Position numbers and translations under genes: made by a program. The notes beneath the pieces are model-generated. The model had not been told where the DNA came from and did no database searches. It worked only from the letters and a program-made list of their open reading frames with translations. Of a stretch of 64,000 nucleotides of DNA, positions 50,473-60,600 are shown one piece after another. The DNA is taken from positions 1-64,000 of IMG/VR virus record IMGVR_UViG_3300027736_000041, one strand, 5' to 3'. The stretch comes from a virus. The number at the start of each line of letters is the position of its first letter. The first letter of the stretch is position 1.

Positions 50473-51642
50473 ATGGACATAAACAACAGCATGTTTTCGC
50501 TGAGACTAAATGAAGAAGGCGAAAACTATTCCGAATACGTATTTTATGTGTTGCCTGAACAAGTTGATATTTCAACTCCGGCTCGTCTTGCGCTGTATCA
50601 ATCGATTAATGGGCAGACTCATGCAGATCACATGGGTGATGGAACCACCACGATCAATTTGCAAGGAGTTACTGGATGGAGGCTAGGAGGATTGATGAAT
50701 AGTGGGTTTGCCTATGCGTCGTATGTGCTTTTAAGGGAAATGATTTTTCGATATTACAAAAAATGCAAAGAAGGTGAGTCAAAATCAACTTCGTTAAAGT
50801 TAACCATTTCCTTCCCTGATGCTCCTGATTACGGACAATGGGATGTGGCCATTAGGGAATTGACATTGCGCAGAAGTGCAAGCGCTCCGTTGATGTTTAA
50901 TTATCAATTATCAATGGTTTGTTTGAGCGGAAATTATTTATCAAACAACGCAAACGAAAAATATCCAAATCAGGAACAAGTTATGAAAGATTTGAAATCA
51001 AATCTTATCCCAGATTCAGTAAGGCATATATTTCCGGTCAGAAAACAAATGTCGTCTGCAATTAAAGAGGCAATGCCGGGAGGATCAATTCCAATAAATG
51101 TTGACCTTACAGAGATGATAAAAGTAGCAGAAGCAAGATTTTCAGATACTACGTGGACATTAGGTGGCTCTAGTATTGTGACACAAACAGAACAAGAACG
51201 ATTATCTGGATCAGGGACAATACAGAAATACTGGAGTTTGCGTCAACTTGCAGGAGTAATATTTGGCACTAGCACCACTACTCCGGAACAATACGCAGCA
51301 TGGATGCAAAATCCCGATGGCAAAACTATGGCTGCACCACTTGCAGATAATGATCCGCGATTATTATTTTTGGCCAGAGAAAATCCTACTATTTCTCTTA
51401 ATGGTATACCGTCAAAATCTATTGTAAAAAGAGCAGTATTGGGTACTGGAGATTCCATTCTTACAAGTGTTCAAGAAAATGCCACTATTACCGTTCCAAC
51501 AATTAGTTTTGACAATAATTATAAATTAAACGAGACAGTTATGGTCAAAGGCGTTAAAACAAAACGATTTAATAGGTATGGATCTACTTTTGCAGATGAA
51601 TTGGCACGCACATACACCGGTCAGGGCCGCGGTGGCGAATAA
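50473..51642 (+). CDS. Baseplate/tail-associated protein
   Basis: The product is 389 residues, with GGGGAG upstream. The N-terminus (FSLRLNEEGENYSEYVFYVL, then PEQVDISTPARLALYQSING) resembles phage baseplate proteins that contain a 'VDTPRR..ALSQTLGG'-like element, usually between spike and wedge genes. The C-terminus has no match. Its role is structural by position. Confidence 0.55.
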   Translation: MDINNSMFSLRLNEEGENYSEYVFYVLPEQVDISTPARLALYQSINGQTHADHMGDGTTTINLQGVTGWRLGGLMNSGFAYASYVLLREMIFRYYKKCKEGESKSTSLKLTISFPDAPDYGQWDVAIRELTLRRSASAPLMFNYQLSMVCLSGNYLSNNANEKYPNQEQVMKDLKSNLIPDSVRHIFPVRKQMSSAIKEAMPGGSIPINVDLTEMIKVAEARFSDTTWTLGGSSIVTQTEQERLSGSGTIQKYWSLRQLAGVIFGTSTTTPEQYAAWMQNPDGKTMAAPLADNDPRLLFLARENPTISLNGIPSKSIVKRAVLGTGDSILTSVQENATITVPTISFDNNYKLNETVMVKGVKTKRFNRYGSTFADELARTYTGQGRGGE

Positions 51643-51653
51643 GGAGGCAACAC

Positions 51654-52202
51654 ATGTCTATTCAAGTTGCTTTTGGTAGCACATTAAATGAAAATAACAA
51701 TGAAATTGAAACAATAAATTCTGAAACAATGACCGCAAAACGACATAGATTGTTGCCAGAAATTAAAACATTATTTAAATTGTATCCTTCTTTAGAATAT
51801 GTGTCATTTTTTTTGCAACAATCGTATGAAACAATGCCGGAACATACTCCAGAAGCAAGGGTGATATGCGCTCAAATATCAGAGGCAATAGCAAAATGCA
51901 TTTCAGGATTGATGTATGAAATTCCCATTTTAAATGTTGAAACAGAATTATTTTTGGCAAAAGTAAAAATTTTTGCCACTGACACAGAAGCAAACATGAT
52001 GAGATTTAAAAATGCCATTTTGTTTGATAATGTGGCATCTGGAGGGACGGCAATTCAATTGACACCTGCTGGTCTGCAAGCACTAAAAGAACTTCAACAA
52101 TGGAAATTAGCAGATAATATCATACACAACGATAATTCAAGTGCAGATTTTAACATTAATAATAAATTAAAAGAATTACTTGTAAATGTAATATTTGTAT
52201 AA
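51654..52202 (+). CDS. Hypothetical baseplate-region protein, 182 aa
   Basis: A perfect AAGGAGG precedes the start. It is a helical, Leu/Glu/Lys-rich protein (LLPEIKTLFKLYPSLEYVSF, then ARVICAQISEAIAKCISGLM). There is no family match. It is on the same operon as spike and wedge genes and overlaps no neighbour. It may be an assembly factor. Confidence 0.6.
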   Translation: MSIQVAFGSTLNENNNEIETINSETMTAKRHRLLPEIKTLFKLYPSLEYVSFFLQQSYETMPEHTPEARVICAQISEAIAKCISGLMYEIPILNVETELFLAKVKIFATDTEANMMRFKNAILFDNVASGGTAIQLTPAGLQALKELQQWKLADNIIHNDNSSADFNINNKLKELLVNVIFV

Positions 52203-52216
52203 AATAAGGAAAAAAA

Positions 52217-53596
52217 ATGTCAACATATAAAAATTATGTAGTCAAACAAAGTGATACGTTAGAAACAATAGCGCAACGACAATTAGGAGATACATCTGCG
52301 TGGCCGTCACTTATTCCGCTTAATAAATTAAGATACCCTTATATTTCTGACGACATAAGAGATCAATATGGAACACCTCATGCAGAATTAATGCTTCCGG
52401 CATCAGTTGATGCCGGTGATATTTCCATTAATTTAAAAACGTATGTTGATTCAGGAATGTTGCCAGAATCGTTATTAACTAGTAAATCAATATTTTTTGT
52501 CAGAAGATACGATGGAAACGGAGATTATGTTCATGATGCTTTGACAATTGATACGTATTATCCATCGGCGTATGCAATTAAAAAGCCAGATAATACGTAT
52601 CAATCAGTTGCTGCAGGAACTGTGGTGTTTGATGCATTGACATTAGAAAATCCTACAACATTGGCACTGCAATATGTGTCTACAATTAACGGAGGATCAT
52701 TGCCTGCTAGAACATATTATGTGAAATATACATACATCACACATAATGGCGAAACAATGACATCACCGGACAACATTGATTCAGACAGTGGAGCAAGAAT
52801 TGGAATAGCAATACCTCAAAATGAATTAATGTCTATGTCTTCTCCAATTATTTGGCCAGATAACGTCATTGGCGTGAATGTGTATGTCGGAACAAATCCT
52901 GAATTATTGTACAAACAACAAAATGGATTATTTGCAACAACATTTACTGCAAAAAATCAAACATATGTTGAGCCAACAAATGGAATTACGCTAAACACAC
53001 AAAAAGCGCCTGTATCAAATACCGCAAAAATTGGATTTTTACATTCATACGAAATCGGAATTATTTTTAGCATTCATAGCGATCCCAACACATTTGACAC
53101 GCAAGTATTAAAAACAGGAGACATCATTCATCTTGAAACAAGTCAGGAACAAACATCTAGATTAATAATTAATAAACATGTAAACACTCAAGCAATAAAC
53201 ACATTTGGAACAGATATAAAAATAAATGAATTAGGATTTTTGACGTTTGATAGTCAAGAGTATCCCGGAGATACGACAACAGTAACTGGATTGAGCAACG
53301 TGCGGCAGGCAATTAGAAGCAGGTTGCTCACAAAATATGGGGCTTTGACAACAAGACCTACATTTGGAAATACTGCGCTCACCTTACTTGGAGAACGATA
53401 TCGCGTAGGATTTTTACTGAAAGTACGTGGAGAATTGCAAAAAACAATTCTTAGCGAACAAAGAATACAATCGGTAGACAATATCGTATTGAACTATGAC
53501 GCAACAACAGGAGCATGTACTGTTACAAATTTATCGGCAACGGTTGCTGAAAACGGCGTTCAATTAAATTTTAATCCAATTGTCTTGCCGATCTAA
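52217..53596 (+). CDS. LysM and gp25-like baseplate wedge fusion
   Basis: The product is 459 residues. The N-terminus (YVVKQSDTLETIAQRQLGDT) is a LysM domain, which binds peptidoglycan or acts as a baseplate fold. The centre (TYYVKYTYITHNGETMTSPD) looks like an FN3/Ig-like insertion. The C-terminus (SNVRQAIRSRLLTKYGALTT, then GERYRVGFLLKVRGELQ) fits the gp25/W-like wedge, the core of myovirus baseplates. It is unusual that LysM and gp25-like domains sit in one protein. Confidence 0.65.
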   Translation: MSTYKNYVVKQSDTLETIAQRQLGDTSAWPSLIPLNKLRYPYISDDIRDQYGTPHAELMLPASVDAGDISINLKTYVDSGMLPESLLTSKSIFFVRRYDGNGDYVHDALTIDTYYPSAYAIKKPDNTYQSVAAGTVVFDALTLENPTTLALQYVSTINGGSLPARTYYVKYTYITHNGETMTSPDNIDSDSGARIGIAIPQNELMSMSSPIIWPDNVIGVNVYVGTNPELLYKQQNGLFATTFTAKNQTYVEPTNGITLNTQKAPVSNTAKIGFLHSYEIGIIFSIHSDPNTFDTQVLKTGDIIHLETSQEQTSRLIINKHVNTQAINTFGTDIKINELGFLTFDSQEYPGDTTTVTGLSNVRQAIRSRLLTKYGALTTRPTFGNTALTLLGERYRVGFLLKVRGELQKTILSEQRIQSVDNIVLNYDATTGACTVTNLSATVAENGVQLNFNPIVLPI

Positions 53597-53638
53597 AGCC
53601 AGCAAGTCAATAACGAAGAATTTTGGTAAAATGAAAAT

Positions 53639-56170
53639 ATGGCAATGACAATGGCAAATGATGGAATATTCAAACTAAGGAAACAAGAAGACCTTGTTGC
53701 CTCAATGGTTAACTACATGGCGTCACATACCACAAGAATTAATGACTTTAATCAAGGAAGCATAGTGCGGTCATTAATCGAAGCGGTATCACAAGAAATT
53801 TTTAGACAAAATGTCAGTTTTGCTCAAGGCATAACAGATAGTGTGCGCACGTCTATCAAGCAAGCGTTTGGACTTCCCCTACTTGACGCAGTACGTGCGT
53901 ATGGACAATTCACATTTTATCGCAAAATGCTGGATGCGCCATCAAACGTGGCAGTGACGTATGCCGCTGTTAATGGAAACAGGTTGGTCAGAGCAACGTT
54001 TTCAGGCAAAACGTCAAGCGGTACAAGCGGATTAAGTGCGGGAACTTATTATTACAGTATTACTCCAGTGTTCTCCACAGGAGAGCAACTCGGCAGCGAT
54101 CCTGTGAGTGGAAAAATGATTCTTGTGAGTCCGCAAACGATAACACTCACATGGGTGGCTGTGACTAATGCAACGGGATACAAGATATACAGAGCCGACA
54201 ACGCATACATGATGAATGCAGTTTCTGTATCCATTGGCAGTGGAGCGACAGTAACATTTACTGATTCGGGTTCCAATTTTACAACGTATCGTATTTGGCC
54301 GGGAACTGAGTACACATGGGGCGTAACAGCGAGAAATCTGACCAATAGTGCAGCAGCAGAGACACTTGGCGGATATGTACGCTCGACTCCCACATTAAAC
54401 ACCGCATATATTACGTGGTCACCATCAGTATCTGGAGATACAGCATCGAGACCTTTGGCCTATAAGATTTATCGCAGCGTAATTAATTATTCACTGACTA
54501 TTCCATCTGGGGCAACTGTTGTGCAAACCAGCAATAGTGCTAGCACTGGACTTACTATAGAAACAACATATTATTACAGCATTTCTTGTTTGACAAATAG
54601 CGGCGAAAGTCTAGGATCAATTCCAGTGTCTGTCACGGCTGCATCCACCCTGCGTAGCGCGACAATTGGCTGGGACTCAATGACCAATAATATTGGATTT
54701 AGGATTTATCGTGCTACAAATAGTGCCATGACCGCGAATCTCGTCTATAAAGACATAATTGACCCGACGACAGTTTCATTTGTCGATACAAATTTGACAA
54801 TTGTTAATGTTGCAAATAGATGGACCGAATCATTCTATATTGGAGAAGTATCCAGTCAGACACAAGTAGGCACACAATTTGTGTGGCAAGCAGTTGATTC
54901 GGGCATTGGCGGTGCTTCATCTGATCAGGGAACTGGAGGCACTATTGGGACGTGGCCGAGACTTGCGACTGCTTTTGGAGTGCAGGGAGATATTTCAATT
55001 GGTGCCGGAACAAGAGTAGGAGTGTTCGGAACGTCTCGGACGTATGAGGTTCCGTATCAACAGGTATTGCCTGAAGCGTCAAACGAGGCAACAACGACAA
55101 TTATTTCAACCTCATATGGAACAGTTGGAAATACTCCTGCAAATACCATACAAAATTTATTGACAACGATTTATGGAATTTCTTCTGGAAATAATCCTCA
55201 AGCAATTGTTAATGGAGCAGAAATAGAAACTGAAGAAGAGTGGAGAATTCGATTTGGAAAAATCATTCGCGATTTGGCACGAGGAACCGCATACTCAATT
55301 GGTGCGGGAGCGCAAACAGTTCGATTATATGATGGCAATGGATTTATTGTTGAACAAGTGACAAAAGCCATTCCAATAGAAACATCGGCGCAAGTTGTTA
55401 CACTATATATTCATAACGGCACATCAACTGGAAGCAGTCAAACATTAATTGACAAAACACAGAACACTATTGATGGGTATGTAGACGAACAGGGAAACAA
55501 ATATCCGGGATATAAGCCTGCAGGAATTCCCGTCACTGTTGCAGGGGCAACTACGCAAACACAAGATGTGTATGTTTATGCAACTACATTGTCGGGATAT
55601 TCATTGTTAATTGTTAGAACATCTATTAAATACGCTATTGCAAATTATTTTGACTCATTAGATATTAGCGACGGATTTCAAGTTCCAGCAATTCAAACGG
55701 TATCGGCTAACGCCCCCACTGGAAACGTCTATTATCAATATCAAATTGTTGCAACTGACTCAAATGGAAACAAATCAATTCCTTCTGCTCCATATTCAAT
55801 TACCAATGGAGCAGCAATTGCCAATAATACTATAACTTGGACAAGAAATACCACTGGCCCAACAATTGTTTCGTATGATATATTGCGATGGGACGAAGCA
55901 GCTTCTTCATGGGGATATTTGGAGACTGTCAAATATTCTGGGTCAAATTCCATGAGTTACATAGACACAAAAAGTTCGACATTGTATTATACGTTTACGT
56001 CGCCAATTACAAAAGCATTTAACAAATCGTCTCTTATTCAGGCAATCATGGCCACACCGGGAATGGCGTCCGTAAAAATAAATGTCTTTGATTCAAATAA
56101 CGCAGATCAAGAAATTATTGTTCCATTAACAGGAAAAATTCTTGTTTGTGGATCAATTATATTGAGATAA
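53639..56170 (+). CDS. Baseplate J-like wedge protein with Ig-like insertions
   Basis: The product is 843 residues. The J-like core is split: N-terminal DFNQGSIVRSLIEAVSQEIF and, later, VNGAEIETEEEWRIRFGKII followed by RDLARGTAYSIGAGAQTV. Between and after these are FN3/Ig-like domains marked by ATGYKIYRA, LAYKIYRS, IGFRIYRATN and VYYQYQIVATDSNGNKSIPS. This enlarges J far beyond its usual 300-400 residues. ATG 53639 is used, but 53645 or 53651 are possible since no strong ribosome site is seen. Confidence 0.78.
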   Translation: MAMTMANDGIFKLRKQEDLVASMVNYMASHTTRINDFNQGSIVRSLIEAVSQEIFRQNVSFAQGITDSVRTSIKQAFGLPLLDAVRAYGQFTFYRKMLDAPSNVAVTYAAVNGNRLVRATFSGKTSSGTSGLSAGTYYYSITPVFSTGEQLGSDPVSGKMILVSPQTITLTWVAVTNATGYKIYRADNAYMMNAVSVSIGSGATVTFTDSGSNFTTYRIWPGTEYTWGVTARNLTNSAAAETLGGYVRSTPTLNTAYITWSPSVSGDTASRPLAYKIYRSVINYSLTIPSGATVVQTSNSASTGLTIETTYYYSISCLTNSGESLGSIPVSVTAASTLRSATIGWDSMTNNIGFRIYRATNSAMTANLVYKDIIDPTTVSFVDTNLTIVNVANRWTESFYIGEVSSQTQVGTQFVWQAVDSGIGGASSDQGTGGTIGTWPRLATAFGVQGDISIGAGTRVGVFGTSRTYEVPYQQVLPEASNEATTTIISTSYGTVGNTPANTIQNLLTTIYGISSGNNPQAIVNGAEIETEEEWRIRFGKIIRDLARGTAYSIGAGAQTVRLYDGNGFIVEQVTKAIPIETSAQVVTLYIHNGTSTGSSQTLIDKTQNTIDGYVDEQGNKYPGYKPAGIPVTVAGATTQTQDVYVYATTLSGYSLLIVRTSIKYAIANYFDSLDISDGFQVPAIQTVSANAPTGNVYYQYQIVATDSNGNKSIPSAPYSITNGAAIANNTITWTRNTTGPTIVSYDILRWDEAASSWGYLETVKYSGSNSMSYIDTKSSTLYYTFTSPITKAFNKSSLIQAIMATPGMASVKINVFDSNNADQEIIVPLTGKILVCGSIILR

Positions 56171-56182
56171 AAGGGGTGTGCC

Positions 56183-57628
56183 TTGAATACGATTACGGCA
56201 CTTCCGCCAAACACTAGCATATTGCAAAGATTATTGGATCAAATGCCAGATTCTTTTAATAAAGAACCTCTGGAGACTTCTGCAATAGTTTTTTACATTG
56301 ATAGTTCAAAATGGAATGAAGCATTATCTGTTTCAATAATGATTTCCGATGGGAAATTATACGTATACTCTACAATTACCGATATTTTTTCTGAAATTAT
56401 AGAATTAAAACAACACACCATATTGTCGTTATGTACATATTTTATGGTCAAATATGACAACAAGGGCATTATGGCATATCCTTATGGAGAATTGCCAACG
56501 TCTGATCGCTCATTAATCTCCACAAGTCTTATTGAAGGTGTTGCGGAACTTACAAATAGCGTCACCATATGGCCCAAATTCAATAGTGTTAATTATGCAT
56601 TCCTAATGCCTTTTGCTACGGCGCTTGCTGATTCACGACAAAATATGGAGTATTCATTGCGTCAGACTGATCAGCGACTGGCAGGTGGACAATGGGCTGA
56701 TTTCTGGGGACATCTTCTTAATGTTGATCGATTAACTTCAGAAATTTTGGATGATATTGCGTACAGAAATCGCGTGCAAAGGCAAGTTGTTTATCCCAAA
56801 GTAAACAACGTAGCACTATCGTCATTGTTAAGTGGCTCGTTGTCAACAGACATTAACGTTCTGGACGGTGGATCGCCATTGGGACTTGCCAATTTGTCAG
56901 CAGACAAGGGGTTTGCCAGTACCGCATCGGCGATAAGCGCGGCATCGACAATTAGTCAGGGTTCAACCTCACTGGTGATTTCGGCTTCATCAGTAACAGG
57001 AACTCTTAAAACAGGACAAGTCATTGTTGCAACAGGCATTCCGACAGGAACTGTTCTGTTGACCGTTGGATCAAATGTGTCGGGCAATATTACTTGTCTT
57101 ATTAGTCAGCCAGCATTGACAACACAATCAAATATCGCAGCGTCATTTTATGCACAGTCATATCCAATTACATTGCCAATTGTAGGAAATGCGTTTGGAT
57201 ACGGAACCGTTGCAAATAATTCCAATCAATTGGTTATTGGAACATCCCCTTCTGTGCCGCAAGGATATTTCCGTTCGCTTGGCGCATCAGTGTTAAAAAT
57301 ATCAGGCACAAATATTCCTGACAATACAACAATTACAGTAAATGCAGGAAATAACGCAGAAGGCAAAAATGGCACGTATGTCTTGAGCCAGACAATTTCC
57401 CCTCAAGTATCATCAACCCTTATAAAGGCCGTCGCGAATGGGTATACTATCGATGATCCGAATTTGGCATTTACATTAGGACCAAGTACAGGAGCAGGAT
57501 CATTCGTGGTGTATGTCAATACACCTGATGGATCGTACACATTAACGCAACAAGAATATTCTCTTTTATACTCGTTAATAAATCAATGGAAACCAGCAGG
57601 AATATCATTTACTGTTCAAGTACAGTAG
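56183..57628 (+). CDS. Tail protein I/gp-like baseplate protein (TTG start)
   Basis: TTG 56183 is selected, with AAGGGG at 56171-56176, six bases upstream; 481 residues. The centre (GGQWADFWGHLLNVDRLTSE, then DDIAYRNRVQRQVVYPKVNN) matches a motif of tail protein I-like proteins that connect the wedge with fibres. The C-terminal half is a Thr/Gly-rich beta domain. Its position after J supports the call. Confidence 0.6.
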   Translation: MNTITALPPNTSILQRLLDQMPDSFNKEPLETSAIVFYIDSSKWNEALSVSIMISDGKLYVYSTITDIFSEIIELKQHTILSLCTYFMVKYDNKGIMAYPYGELPTSDRSLISTSLIEGVAELTNSVTIWPKFNSVNYAFLMPFATALADSRQNMEYSLRQTDQRLAGGQWADFWGHLLNVDRLTSEILDDIAYRNRVQRQVVYPKVNNVALSSLLSGSLSTDINVLDGGSPLGLANLSADKGFASTASAISAASTISQGSTSLVISASSVTGTLKTGQVIVATGIPTGTVLLTVGSNVSGNITCLISQPALTTQSNIAASFYAQSYPITLPIVGNAFGYGTVANNSNQLVIGTSPSVPQGYFRSLGASVLKISGTNIPDNTTITVNAGNNAEGKNGTYVLSQTISPQVSSTLIKAVANGYTIDDPNLAFTLGPSTGAGSFVVYVNTPDGSYTLTQQEYSLLYSLINQWKPAGISFTVQVQ

Positions 57629-57643
57629 TAATGGAGCAAGAGA

Positions 57644-60600
57644 GTGAAGCCAGTTAATCCGACATTGGGAGCAACGCCGTTACGGATCAGTAGAATTTCT
57701 TCAATTGACATTGGGAATAAGTCTTGGGATTCTGTGCTATTCCAGCAAGGAAAAAGCATTCTGGATTTTGACTTAAATGTCATGCAAAGAATTTCAAGAG
57801 AAAACGTGACGCAGCTATCTCGCTTGTTGGTGCGATCTGGATTTTTTACTATCAATAACATTTCTGTTGACGCAACAACGGCAATTATTCCCGACTCTCG
57901 TGTGAATTTTTTTGGTTCCTACGTCAGAGTGGCGAGTCCGACTAATAGTCCAACGTATGCGACCAATGTGTCTATTTCGCCAGCAGGCACTTCAACAACC
58001 AATGCTATTTTTCTTTGGTTGGAAATTTGGTTTCAAGAAGTTGTTCCAGATGGAATTGCTGAAACAGCAGATGGTTCAGCCGATCCAACTGCACAACAAA
58101 AAGCCTCCGATGTCCGTTATTATGGAGGAGAAACCAATGCCACACTTGTCAATGAGTTAAAAGACACGAGTTTTGGTGCTGAAACAACTCGACGTATCCA
58201 AGCTCGATGGAGAATACGGCAAACCACAGGTGTCAATACGACGCTTCATAGCAAAGGGTTTGCAGACGTTTCTGGCTCAACTGTCACTCCAAATCTATCG
58301 GTCCTTGCTCAAGGAGGAAAAACTGCTTCACAAAGCGGACGTTATTTCAGGCGTGCCGATCAAACCAATGTTGTGAACTCGATAAATCTTAACTTGGAGT
58401 TCAACATTGAAGGCGATACAAATCTTTTTATTGCCGGAGACGGCACTGCTGCAGACGCATTGCTACTCAACACCGTTGATGGTCGCGTGTATGGCATTCC
58501 CATTGGATACGTGTATCTGGATGCAGGCAATGCGTTTTTTGCGGATTTGCGAGATGCTGTATCTTCAGTGGCGTCACCAACCGCATTGACAACGGGTGGA
58601 GCGGCAACGATTGGAGCTGGCCTAGCACGCGCCGTGGTGATCGCTGGCGGAGCAACAGATGCGTCGATTGCCACGACATCACCCAATAGTGGCCAGAGTT
58701 CAGTGCCGTTGTATATACGCACGCTTGGTAATGCGCCAATCATTACCAAGACCATTCAGCAAGACTCGGCAGGCACATCAGCAAATCCAGTTTATTCATG
58801 GTCTGGTGATACCAACACTGGTTTGTATCAATACGGAACAGGTGTTCTGGGAATTACCGCCGGAGGTACTGGTGCAGCAGCTATCAGTTCGACCATTGCG
58901 CGATTTGTGTCTGACCTCGGCGCAGGAGGAGACCTTGGTGCAGGGCTTCCAGTTGGAGTATTGCCAACTGCCGGGTTAGATGTATTTGCGGGCGGAGCCA
59001 CAATTCGGGCATTGTCCAATCCGACCATTTCTACCGTAACGAATGCCGCTACTTCTACATCGACATCGTATTCGTACCGCGTTGTTGCTGTTGACCGTAA
59101 TGGAAACAAGACTGCTCCTTCTGCGGTGTTTACTTTAAGTACCGGACCAACTACTCTGAGTAACACTGTCTATAATGTCATCACTTGGGCCTCAGTAACC
59201 AATGCGTATACGTATGATGTGCTGAAGTATGATTCAAGCACCAGTTCTTACAAACAGTTGGCCACAGGAATTACTGCCACAACATACAATGACACTGGCA
59301 CGGCCCTGTCCAACTACACCATTCCAACGCAGAATGGCACCGCAAATCTCAATGTTGATGGAGCCGTCACAATTGGTCTGGGAACAACGATCACTGCTGG
59401 AGGATTGATCGTCACAGCGGGTGGTGCAACAATTTCGGCAGGTGGTGCAACAATTACCGGAAATTCCGCTATTACGGGATCATTGGGAATTAGTGCCGGA
59501 TTATCCGTGACCAACACAGGGGCGACCATTATTGGAAACAACGCAGACACCTCCGTCTTGACGCTGAAGCCTTACGCCGCGAATGCGGATGGACGCATGG
59601 ATATTGTTGCGTGGTCTTCTGCTCCGGGAACGACCAATCATTCCGCCGTTCTTCGTTTGCTCAAGAACAACAATGGGACAACATCTGAACGGTGGCGATT
59701 GTCATCGACAACAACCGTTGAAGGCGGAACAAATGCAGGTTCCAATTTCTCCATTGATGCATATGGAGACACCGGGACACTGATTGGCAATGCGCTTACC
59801 ATTACGAGATCAAGTCGAGCGATCACCATTCCCGGAGCGCTTACCGCATCTGGAGGTGGCACGCTTAATGGAACATTTGCGGTTACCGCATCAACGGGAA
59901 ATATCACTGGAACTATAGATGCCTTGGCTCGACACACGGTCATGGTCAGTGGTACATCGTATGGCACTCGACGATCCATCAACCTCATTCCGAGCGGAAT
60001 GACGATTGTTGCAGTAGACAATTCATCAACCGAGTCGGTTGATGTCACCTTGACAGTCACGCCATTGACGTACAGCGATACCGAATCCAGTCCTGCTGCG
60101 CCATCTTCCACTCCCGGTGATAGCGTAGCTGCGGGAACAAGCACATATCCGGCTCGACGAGATCACAAGCATGCACGAGCCGATGCGTATTCCACAACAG
60201 TGACAAACGTGTCTTCTACGGCAGTTGTTGGTACTGCGTCAGCCGTCTCCAGAGGAGATCATACGCACGGATATGGCGGATATTTACCTGCAATCGGTGT
60301 CACTGCGGCAATTCAGACCGCAGAAGCAATCAGTCTTGATGTCTATGGTGCCAATAGCAATGCAGGATTGGCTGGTGTATTGGCTGTTCGTGACACTACG
60401 GCAATGGCCGCAGGTGTCGGAGGGCGAATTGTCTTTGGGGGATACGCTGGAGCCACAACTGCGTATACAGCATGGGCGGGCATCAGCGGGCAAAAACTCA
60501 ACGGTACTGCTGCCAACAATGCGGGATACCTGAGCCTCTGGTCGAGGGTTTCCGGTGGCGCGACCATGACAGAATTTTTCCGCGGATATGATACCGGTGG

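Noticed and set aside
53631-53648. Five-codon frame MKIWQ overlapping ATG 53645 as ATGA
   Set aside because: It might couple translation of baseplate J, but no ribosome site precedes it, so chance is as likely.
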